Under the pieces are notes generated by a model. It ran no database searches and was not told where the DNA came from. It worked only from the letters and a program-made list of their open reading frames with translations. Made by a program: the position numbers and the translations under genes. From SCUN01 sp964355365 (GTDB lineage Bacteria > Acidobacteriota > Vicinamibacteria > Vicinamibacterales > SCN-69-37): a stretch of 10,847 nucleotides of DNA. This document shows positions 1-6,249 of this stretch, in pieces (position 1 is the first letter of the stretch; every line of letters begins with the position of its first letter). The stretch is taken from positions 1 to 10,847 of the forward strand of contig CAYHEX010000133.1 of NCBI GenBank assembly GCA_964355365.1. The letters run 5' to 3'.

Positions 1-986
1 TAGGTGTTGTGGTACCGGGGCAGGGCCTCGAACGACCGCCAGGCCTGCGGCGGTGCCGGCGCGGCCGGGAGCGGCGCGCCGACGACCTGGGGCTGCGGAG
101 GCGTGGGCGGCGGCGCCGCGGCTGCGCCCGGCGCACCGCCACGGCCGCCACGGCCGGCGCCACGTGGGCCGCCAGAGACGTTGCCGTAGTAGAACGTGTC
201 CCAACCGTGCTTGGCCTTGATGTTCTTCGTGACCGCCGGGAACCACTCGTTCTTCTGAATGTCCATGATGGCCGCGCTCGTATTCGGGCTGAGGCCCGGC
301 GCGTACGTCAGGTAGTAGCCATGTGTGGATCCGTCCGACGTGTGCAGGTCGAAGCCCACGTGCGGGTCGTACTCATTCCACAGCTTCACGAACGCCTTGC
401 CTTCGGGCGTCTCGAGCTTCATGAAGTCGCGGTTGATGTTGATGTCCGTGCCGTTGGCGCGCGTGCCCTGGCCATTGATCGGCCCGTTCTGCGGACCACG
501 GTTGGTCATCGAGAATCGCTCGTTTCCGTCGGCGTTGAAGATCGGCGTAATCAGGAACACCGTCGTCTGGAGCCAGTCCTTGTGCATGCCCATCGCGAAT
601 TCGCGGAGCAGCACCTGGGCGGCTTCCTTGCCCTCCACCTCGCCTGCGTGGATGTTGCCCTGAATGTGCACGCGCAGTTTGCCGGTGGCCTTCACCGCAG
701 CCGGCGTGATCGCCGCCAGACCCGTGCCCACGACCGCCATGGGCATCGCGCGACCTTCTGACGTGGTGCCGTAGGTCGTGTAGGTGACGATCGGCGAGGC
801 CGCGTCCACCGCCTTCATGAACGTGACCACGTCCTCGTAGGTCGACGTGGACTTGTAGTCGGTCGCTTCCGCTGTCGTCTTCAGCTCCGCCAGGTTCACC
901 TTGGCGGGGGCCTGAGCCTGGGGCGTGGACGCGACGAACGTGACGGCAGCAAGGGCGAGCAGGCAGCGACGCAGGATGACCAACAT
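1..986 (-). CDS. Secreted M14 family zinc carboxypeptidase, partial (C-terminus beyond left edge)
   Basis: Likely an exported metallopeptidase that cleaves residues from peptides in the periplasm or outside the cell. Numbering from an ATG at 995, the zinc ligands appear as H116 and E119 in HAGEVEGKE and H218 in GFDLHTSDG; N188-R189-D190 fits the substrate-binding NRD segment. The catalytic Glu, normally in an SEAY-like motif, would lie beyond the edge. The N-terminus (LVILRRCLLALAAVTFVAS, then TPQAQA) is a signal peptide cut near residue 29. ATG codons at 995 and 986 are both in frame; I prefer 986 because a TAGCAT box sits 7 nt before it and overlaps the 995 codon. Residues 275-318 form a Gly/Arg- then Pro/Ala-rich stretch between YYGN and WRSFEALPRYHNTY, probably a disordered loop inside the catalytic domain. 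It is divergent from the glycosyltransferase gene. Family assignment is firm; substrate is unknown. Confidence 0.9.
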   Translation of the reverse strand, partial: MLVILRRCLLALAAVTFVASTPQAQAPAKVNLAELKTTAEATDYKSTSTYEDVVTFMKAVDAASPIVTYTTYGTTSEGRAMPMAVVGTGLAAITPAAVKATGKLRVHIQGNIHAGEVEGKEAAQVLLREFAMGMHKDWLQTTVFLITPIFNADGNERFSMTNRGPQNGPINGQGTRANGTDININRDFMKLETPEGKAFVKLWNEYDPHVGFDLHTSDGSTHGYYLTYAPGLSPNTSAAIMDIQKNEWFPAVTKNIKAKHGWDTFYYGNVSGGPRGAGRGGRGGAPGAAAAPPPTPPQPQVVGAPLPAAPAPPQAWRSFEALPRYHNT

Positions 987-993
987 GGGAGAC

Positions 994-999
994 ATGCTA
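994..999 (-). promoter_or_regulatory. Putative -10 box of the M14 peptidase gene (TAGCAT)
   Basis: TAGCAT on the minus strand lies 7 nt before the ATG at 986, with no Shine-Dalgarno sequence between. It fits the TAnnnT pattern seen at the same offset before four other genes here, so the mRNA may be leaderless. No convincing -35 box is visible. This is the weakest of the five cases. Confidence 0.3.
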
Positions 1000-1024
1000 C
1001 GTCGTGCGGCACGCAGGGTCCAGA

Positions 1025-1030
1025 TAGAAT
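1025..1030 (+). promoter_or_regulatory. Putative -10 box of the glycosyltransferase-TPR gene (TAGAAT)
   Basis: TAGAAT matches five of six TATAAT positions and ends exactly 6 nt before the ATG at 1037. Transcription would be expected to start on or next to that codon. No ribosome site is present, which supports a leaderless mRNA and the choice of 1037 over the GTG at 1031. No clear -35 box is seen. Confidence 0.45.
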
Positions 1031-1036
1031 GTGCGC

Positions 1037-3136
1037 ATGAAACTCCGTCCGAGTGTGATCCTGGCACTGCTCGCCGTGCTCGCGATAAAGGCCGCCGTGC
1101 TCGTTCAGCTCGGCCATCATCCCTTGCTCGACCCGACCGGCGAGCTGGACGGCGCCTACTATCGCCACTTCGGCGAGATGGTCGCCCGCGGCGACGTCGG
1201 CCTCAGTTCGCGCGACAGTTTCCTTGGCCAGGCGCCCGCGCCGTTCATGATCGCGCCGCTCTACATCTACTTCCTGGCGTTCGTGTTCAAGCTGTCGGCC
1301 AACTCGGTGATGGCCGCGCGCGCGATCCAGATCGTGATCGGCACCGCCGGCGTGTTCCTGCTGGCGCTGTCGGTGCGGCGCTGGTTCGGCGAACGCGCCG
1401 CGTGGATCGCCGGTGGACTCGCGGCCTTCACGGGCCTGTTCACGTTCTTCGAAGTGCTGATCCTGCCGACCGCGCTCGACCCGTTTCTGACCGCCCTCGA
1501 CCTCTATCTCATCGGCAAAGCCGCTGACGAAGGCGGCACGAAGAACTGGGCGCTCGCCGGCGCCGCGCTCGGTCTGCACGCCCTGAATCGTCCGCACATC
1601 GCGATCGTCCTCGCGCTCATGACCGTCGTCGTGGCGTGGCGCGCGCGCCCGAAGTCGGCTGCGGCGCTGGCGATCGCGGCGTGCGTGGTGATCGCGCCGG
1701 CGTCGATTCGCAACATGCGCGTCGGAGGCGAGTTCATTCCGATTGCGTCGAGCTTCGGGATCAACGTGCTCACCGGCAACGGCCCCGACGCGACAGGCGC
1801 CGTGACCAAAGTGATGGGCATCGTTCCCAACGTCAGCGGGGAGTGGGTGTCTGCGCCGTTCGTGGCCGGCGCCGCGCTCGGCCATCCGGCCTCGCCGCGT
1901 CAGACGTCGTTCTTCTTCCTGCGCCAGGCCGGCAGTTGGACGTTCCGCAACCCCGGCGCGGCGATGGCGCTCTTCGTCAAGAAGATCTGGTACACGCTGA
2001 GCGCGACATTCCTCACGCTCAATCATTCCTTTGTGTTCTTTGCCCGCGAGTTGACGGGGCCGCTGACGTTCCTCGTCGTCGGACCGGCGCTCATCGTGCC
2101 GCTCGGCCTGGTCGGGCTGCTCTTTGCGCGTCCGCGCGGTCGTCGCGGGTACGGTGTCTGGGCGGCGTTCGCGCCCCTCTCGATTCTCTCGGTGGCGCTC
2201 ATCTTCGTGGCGGCGCGGTATCGACTGCCGTTTCAGATGGCGCTCACGGCTGGCGCGGGCGCGGCCATCGCCTGGGCCCTCGATCGTGCGCGAGAACGCT
2301 CCTGGGGGATGCTGGCCGTCCCCGCCGTGTGTCTGGCAGCGCTGACGGCGGTCGCGGTCTATCCCACGCGGTTGGACGACGGCCGGTCGGAAGAGCTGGT
2401 GCGAATGGGGTTGACGGAGATTCAGGGCGGACGTGTGGCGGAAGGCGAGGCGTGGGTGCAGCGCGCCATCGCGCGCAAGGCGCCGGCGGGTCTCGTGCAC
2501 ATCCGGGCCGGGCAGACGTACGAAACGCAGGGCAAGGCCGGCGAAGCCATCGCCCACTACAAGCAGGCGCTGGTCACCGACCCGAAAGAGCCGGTGATTC
2601 ACTTCGTGCTCGGTCGAGCGCTGATTTCTTCGGGCGACTTGAGCGGTGCCATTCGAGAACTGGCCGGCGCGCGGATCGGTCCGCAGCAGGACGCGGCGAG
2701 CCGATTGCTCGTGATTGCGCTCGCGCGGTCCAACCGCCAGGAGGAAACCAACACCGTGATCCATGATCTGGATCCGGCGCGCTGGAACGCCGATCAGTCG
2801 CGGCAGTTCGCGGCTGCGATCGCGGATGCTGGCCGCGTGGACCTCAGCATCGCCGCGTGGCAGCGCGCGGCGGAGTTGTCGGGCGAGGCGTCTGACTACG
2901 AGCGGCTCGGGGTGTCGTGGGGCATGGTGGGCCGCGATGCCGAGTCGATCGCCGCGCTGGCTGAATCCGTCAAGCGTGACGGCTCAGTCGTTTCCGCGCA
3001 CGTGAATCTGGCGGTGGCGCTGGCCTCAGCCGGACGCCGAGCCGAAGCGCGGCTGGAAGCCGAAGCCGCGCTGAAGCTCGATCCGGCCGACACGAACGTG
3101 CAGCAACTCCTCAACGAGCTGAACAAGAAGAATTAG
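1037..3136 (+). CDS. GT-C fold (GT39-like) membrane glycosyltransferase with C-terminal TPR domain
   Basis: Likely an integral membrane enzyme that moves a sugar from a lipid-phosphate donor to protein or lipid on the outer side of the inner membrane. The 699-residue product has about ten hydrophobic segments, including roughly 6-25, 72-88, 96-114, 121-140, 172-200, 207-225, 342-364, 373-392 and 424-441. The first outer loop carries D32, E36 and D38 (DPTGELDGAYY), the place of the catalytic acidic residue in GT39/ArnT-like enzymes, and RYRLPF at 394-399 is typical of the last helices. Residues 450-699 are soluble alpha-helical TPR repeats; clear units include AGEAIAHYKQALVTDPKEP near 501-519 and ARLEAEAALKLDPADT near 671-686. 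The GTG at 1031 is an alternative start. The stop lies 4 bp from the converging glucokinase. The acceptor cannot be told from sequence; the GT-C call is strong, GT39 proper is less certain. Confidence 0.82.
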   Translation: MKLRPSVILALLAVLAIKAAVLVQLGHHPLLDPTGELDGAYYRHFGEMVARGDVGLSSRDSFLGQAPAPFMIAPLYIYFLAFVFKLSANSVMAARAIQIVIGTAGVFLLALSVRRWFGERAAWIAGGLAAFTGLFTFFEVLILPTALDPFLTALDLYLIGKAADEGGTKNWALAGAALGLHALNRPHIAIVLALMTVVVAWRARPKSAAALAIAACVVIAPASIRNMRVGGEFIPIASSFGINVLTGNGPDATGAVTKVMGIVPNVSGEWVSAPFVAGAALGHPASPRQTSFFFLRQAGSWTFRNPGAAMALFVKKIWYTLSATFLTLNHSFVFFARELTGPLTFLVVGPALIVPLGLVGLLFARPRGRRGYGVWAAFAPLSILSVALIFVAARYRLPFQMALTAGAGAAIAWALDRARERSWGMLAVPAVCLAALTAVAVYPTRLDDGRSEELVRMGLTEIQGGRVAEGEAWVQRAIARKAPAGLVHIRAGQTYETQGKAGEAIAHYKQALVTDPKEPVIHFVLGRALISSGDLSGAIRELAGARIGPQQDAASRLLVIALARSNRQEETNTVIHDLDPARWNADQSRQFAAAIADAGRVDLSIAAWQRAAELSGEASDYERLGVSWGMVGRDAESIAALAESVKRDGSVVSAHVNLAVALASAGRRAEARLEAEAALKLDPADTNVQQLLNELNKKN

Positions 3137-3140
3137 CGGA

Positions 3141-4127
3141 TTAACTCGTTAATTCGTCGTTTTCGAGTGTTGCGGCGAAGGTGGCGGCGCCGAGCAGGCC
3201 GGCCGAAGGGTTCAGGATCACGTGGACGGGAATCGTCCGGAGCAGGTCCGCGAGGGGTTCCTTGTCTCTGAACGCGTCCATGAATCGTCCCGACTCGAGC
3301 GCGGGCAGCAGCTTGGGCGCGATGCCGCCGCCGAGATAGATGCCGGCGGTGGCCACCGATCGGAGCGCGAGGTTGCCGGCTTCGGCGCCGTACGCGTCCA
3401 CGAACATATCGAGCGCTTCCACGCAGGCGGCGCAGCGCCGGCCCATCGCGCTCTCGCTCACGCGCGCCGGCAGCGTGGCCGCGTCGTCGTCGTTGTCCAC
3501 GATGACGCACGGGCGCTGGCGATGGGTGAAGCGAAAGAGATTGGCGAGGCCCGGGCCCGAGATCACGCGATCGTGGTCCACGCGGCCAAGGCTCTGGCTC
3601 AGATCTGCGACAAACGCGAGTTCGCGCGGCGTGCGGGCCGCGAAGTCCGCGTGACCGCCCTCTGAGGCCGAGGGCACGAATCGTCCGTCGATGTTGTGCA
3701 GGAGGGCTTCGCCGAGGCCCGTGCCTGCGGCGATCACCGCCGCGTTGCCGGTCGGGACCACGACGCCTTGCTGGAGCGTCGCGAGTTCGTCCGGCTCGAG
3801 TACCGGCACCGCGTGCGCCATCGCTTCGAGATCGTTCAGCAGAGCCACCGGGCAGCCGAGCCGTTCGCCGATCGGCGCGGCATCCGCCAGCCACGGCACG
3901 TTCACGAGGCGTGCGATCAAACCGGTGACGGGGCCCGCCACACCGAATGCGGCGGCGCGGATTCCGGTGGCGCCGGTCTCGTCAAGGAACGTCGTGATGA
4001 GGTCGTCAAGGCTGTCGAAGTCGAGCGTGGCGTATTCACGCACGATGCGCGGCTCGGGCCGCGTGGGTCCCGGGGCAAACACTCCGATCAGGGTCTTCGT
4101 TCCGCCAACATCGGCCGAGAGCCACAT
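3141..4127 (-). CDS. glk: Glucokinase (ROK-unrelated Glk family, ATP-dependent)
   Basis: Cytoplasmic hexokinase-fold enzyme that phosphorylates glucose to glucose 6-phosphate. The 328-residue length is close to the E. coli Glk family. Visible motifs: DVGGTKT at 6-12 (phosphate-1 loop), FGVAGPV at 61-67, LNDLEA at 98-103 with D99 as the catalytic base, AAGTGLGEA at 133-141 (phosphate-2), SEGGHADFA at 155-163 with the sugar-contacting Glu and His, VISGPGLANLF at 188-198, and LGGGIAPK at 265-272 (adenosine region). No CxCGxxGC zinc motif of ROK kinases is present. The ATG at 4127 is preceded by TATCAT at 6 nt and has no Shine-Dalgarno sequence. It faces the sulfatase-like gene head to head (22 bp between starts) and converges with the glycosyltransferase gene across 4 bp, with no terminator hairpin there. 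Confidence 0.93.
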   Translation of the reverse strand: MWLSADVGGTKTLIGVFAPGPTRPEPRIVREYATLDFDSLDDLITTFLDETGATGIRAAAFGVAGPVTGLIARLVNVPWLADAAPIGERLGCPVALLNDLEAMAHAVPVLEPDELATLQQGVVVPTGNAAVIAAGTGLGEALLHNIDGRFVPSASEGGHADFAARTPRELAFVADLSQSLGRVDHDRVISGPGLANLFRFTHRQRPCVIVDNDDDAATLPARVSESAMGRRCAACVEALDMFVDAYGAEAGNLALRSVATAGIYLGGGIAPKLLPALESGRFMDAFRDKEPLADLLRTIPVHVILNPSAGLLGAATFAATLENDELTS

Positions 4128-4133
4128 GCGTGG

Positions 4134-4139
4134 ATGATA
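4134..4139 (-). promoter_or_regulatory. Putative -10 box of glk (TATCAT)
   Basis: TATCAT on the minus strand ends 6 nt before the glk ATG. It matches five of six TATAAT positions. It overlaps by two bases the -10-like box for the divergent hydrolase gene, so two polymerases could not open both at once. No -35 match was found 16-18 bp upstream. Confidence 0.45.
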
Positions 4140-4143
4140 TTGT
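4138..4143 (+). promoter_or_regulatory. Putative -10 box of the sulfatase-like gene (TATTGT)
   Basis: TATTGT ends 6 nt before the GTG at 4150. The same hexamer with the same 6-nt gap precedes the GTG start of the gene at 9366. No ribosome site lies between, so a leaderless mRNA is likely. No clear -35 box is seen. Confidence 0.42.
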
Positions 4144-4149
4144 CACGTC

Positions 4150-6114
4150 GTGAGCGTGCTCGCGCCAACGTCTTTTCTTCGAACGGCGATCGTGACATGC
4201 ACCTTGGCGGCTGCAGGCTGCGGCGGAGACTCGACGCCCGCGGCGAATGTGCCGGCCGCGACTCGTCCATCGATGCTGTTGATCACGCTCGACACGACGC
4301 GCGCCGACGCAATCGGCCCGCAGGCGTCCGGTGTGTCGACGCCCGGGTTCAACGACCTCGTCGCGCGAGGTCGCTGGTTTCGGCAGGCGTACTCGACGGT
4401 GCCTGAGACGCTGCCATCCCACATTTCGATGATGACCGGGCTGTATCCCGCGGGTCACGGCGTGCACGAGAACGCGCGCTACCTGTCGTCGGCGCACCCC
4501 GTGGTGGCTGAGCAACTCCAGAAGGCCGGCTACCGCACGGCCGCGTTCGTATCGTCCTTTGTGCTGGCGCGGCAGTTCGGGCTGGCCCGTGGGTTTGATG
4601 TGTACGACGATCGGCTTGGCGCCGAGGCCGAGCGCAGTGACGCCGCCACCGCCGACGCGGCCATCGCGGATCTCGCCCAGCCGTCACCGCAGCCGGCGTT
4701 CGTGTGGGTGCATTTCAACGGCCCGCATGCGCCGTACGCGCCACCCGAGCCGTTCCGCGCGCAGTACGCGTCGGCGCCGTACCGCGGTGAGATCGCTGCG
4801 ATGGACGCCGAGATTGGCCGCGTCGTCGCGGCGTTCGAGCGTCGCGCGACCGGACCGCTCGCGATCGTGATTGCGGCCGATCATGGTGAGGGACTCGGCG
4901 AACACGGCGAGGCGCAGCACGGGCACTTGCTCTATCAATCCACCATGCACGTGCCGTTCGTGATCGTTGGCCCTGGCGTGACGCCGGGCACGAGCGACGA
5001 CACCGTGAGCACCCGACGGATCTACCACACGCTGCTCGACTGGGCCGGGCTCGGCACGGCGCACAGTCTGCGCGCGACGAAGCCCGAGCCTGATGCCGTG
5101 CTCGGTGAAGCCATGAAGCCCTTTCTCGAGTACGGATGGCAGCCTCAGGTGATGAGCGTTCTGGGGCGGCACAAGGCGATCCTCGCCGGCAGAGTCGAGG
5201 GCTACGACATCGTCTCTGACCCTGCGGAGCGCAAGGATCTGGCGGCCGGTCCTGAACTGCCCGGCGTGGTGCGCAACGCGCTCTATGACTATCCGGTGCC
5301 CGTGCCCGGCGGGGCGCCCGAAGCGGCCGCGCTCGATTCCGATGCGCGACAGAAGCTCGCCGCGCTCGGTTACGTCAGCGGTGGATCGACCCCGGTCGTG
5401 CGCAAGGACGCGCCGCGTCCCGCCGACATGGTCGGGTTGCTCGCAACGATGGAGCTGGTCTCAACGCTGTTTGTGAACGCGCGATACGCGCAGGCGATTC
5501 CGCTGCTGGCGAAGATCCTTGTGGCCGATCCGCACAATCTCGACGCCATGCTGCGTCTGGCGACCGCGCATTCCGCGCTCGGCCACGTCGCTGATGCTGA
5601 CGCCATGTTCGCGAAGGCGGCGGCCGCTGCGCCGGCGTCGGCCGACGTGACGCTCTATCGTGCGCTGCATCAGGCGCGCGGCAAGGACTGGGCGCGGGCC
5701 GTGCCCGTGCTCGAGCAGGCGATCAAAGACACCCCCGACCGCGCGCCGGTGGTGGATGCGCTCGCGTCGATTCGTGAGCGTCAGGGACTTGCCGCGATGG
5801 ACGCGGGGCAGACGCCGCCGGCCACGGCCGCGTTCGAGCACGCGCGCGCGCTGCGCGGCGGCGCGTTTCGCTACGATCTGGAACTCGGCGTCCTGTATCT
5901 GGCGGCACGGCGCCTGCCCGATGCCGCCGCCGCACTCGACCGCGTGCCCGCGTCATCGCCGGGCTTCGCGATGGCCCTCTTCAAGCGCGCGCAGGTGAGC
6001 GTGCTGATGAAGGAGCCGGACGCGGCGGCGCGAATTGCCGCGGCCAGAGCCAAGGCCGACGCCACGACCCGGCCGCTGATCGCGAGCGAGCGCCTGTTTC
6101 AGGCCATCCGCTAA
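4150..6114 (+). CDS. Sulfatase-like hydrolase lipoprotein (alkaline phosphatase superfamily) with TPR tail
   Basis: Probable envelope-anchored hydrolase or phosphotransferase acting on a sulfate or phosphate ester. The N-terminus (TAIVTCTLAAAGC) is a signal peptide with a lipobox-like site; C24 would be lipidated. The sulfatase-fold metal motifs follow: LITLDTTR with D48, TLPSHISMMTGLYP at 87-100, VWVHFNGPHAPY at 185-196, AADHGEGLGEHG at 242-253 with D244 and H245, and H257/H259. At the position of the formylglycine Cys or Ser of true sulfatases (C/S-x-P-x-R), this protein has T87 and H91 (TLPSH), so classical arylsulfatase chemistry is doubtful; Thr nucleophiles are known in related phosphoglycerol transferases. 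The catalytic domain ends near 410 (ALGYVSGG), then residues 420-654 form TPR-type helical repeats. GTG at 4150 is chosen because TATTGT precedes it by 6 nt and it gives a full signal peptide. Substrate unknown. Confidence 0.85.
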   Translation: MSVLAPTSFLRTAIVTCTLAAAGCGGDSTPAANVPAATRPSMLLITLDTTRADAIGPQASGVSTPGFNDLVARGRWFRQAYSTVPETLPSHISMMTGLYPAGHGVHENARYLSSAHPVVAEQLQKAGYRTAAFVSSFVLARQFGLARGFDVYDDRLGAEAERSDAATADAAIADLAQPSPQPAFVWVHFNGPHAPYAPPEPFRAQYASAPYRGEIAAMDAEIGRVVAAFERRATGPLAIVIAADHGEGLGEHGEAQHGHLLYQSTMHVPFVIVGPGVTPGTSDDTVSTRRIYHTLLDWAGLGTAHSLRATKPEPDAVLGEAMKPFLEYGWQPQVMSVLGRHKAILAGRVEGYDIVSDPAERKDLAAGPELPGVVRNALYDYPVPVPGGAPEAAALDSDARQKLAALGYVSGGSTPVVRKDAPRPADMVGLLATMELVSTLFVNARYAQAIPLLAKILVADPHNLDAMLRLATAHSALGHVADADAMFAKAAAAAPASADVTLYRALHQARGKDWARAVPVLEQAIKDTPDRAPVVDALASIRERQGLAAMDAGQTPPATAAFEHARALRGGAFRYDLELGVLYLAARRLPDAAAALDRVPASSPGFAMALFKRAQVSVLMKEPDAAARIAAARAKADATTRPLIASERLFQAIR

Positions 6115-6116
6115 TT

Positions 6117-6173
6117 CCCTCTGCCCTCTAACCTTCTCCCTCGCCTTTGCCCTTTGCCCTCTGCCCTTTGCCC
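6117..6173. repeat. Degenerate heptamer tract (GGGCARA on the minus strand), G-quadruplex-prone
   Basis: On the minus strand this is a run of G-rich heptamers such as GGGCAAA and GGGCAGA. C-runs on the plus strand start at 6117, 6124, 6132, 6138, 6144, 6150, 6157, 6164 and 6171, close to a 7-bp period with one slip near 6144. From 6150 to 6173 four GGG runs are separated by exactly four bases (CAAA, CAGA, CAAA), a canonical G-quadruplex pattern on the minus strand. It begins 3 bp after the hydrolase stop codon and lies beyond the receptor terminator, so it is non-coding. Confidence 0.75.
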
Positions 6174-6192
6174 TTCTCAGAGGGTACAAATG

Positions 6193-6227
6193 AAAAAGGC
6201 CCGCTGAGGTTTCCCTCAGCGGGCCTT
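6193..6227 (-). terminator. Intrinsic terminator of the TonB-dependent receptor gene
   Basis: Read on the minus strand, a perfect 14-bp stem (AAGGCCCGCTGAGG with its complement) closes a GAAA tetraloop and runs into TTTTTCA. It starts 23 bp after the receptor stop codon. On the plus strand the stem is followed by TTGCGTGT, a poor U-tract, so it should act mainly on the receptor transcript, though it may partly stop the hydrolase transcript too. Confidence 0.9.
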
Positions 6228-6249
6228 GCGTGTGTGTGAGAGCGGCGGA

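Noticed and set aside
896..2764. 622-residue open frame on the minus strand
   Set aside because: It lies antisense to the glycosyltransferase and the M14 signal peptide, is extremely rich in Arg, His and Glu with no domain, and is a GC-rich shadow frame.
3140..3153. ATTAAC-TC-GTTAAT as a terminator or operator
   Set aside because: The arms are only 6 bp, AT-rich, with a 2-base loop and no U-tract; it overlaps the end of glk and may be chance.
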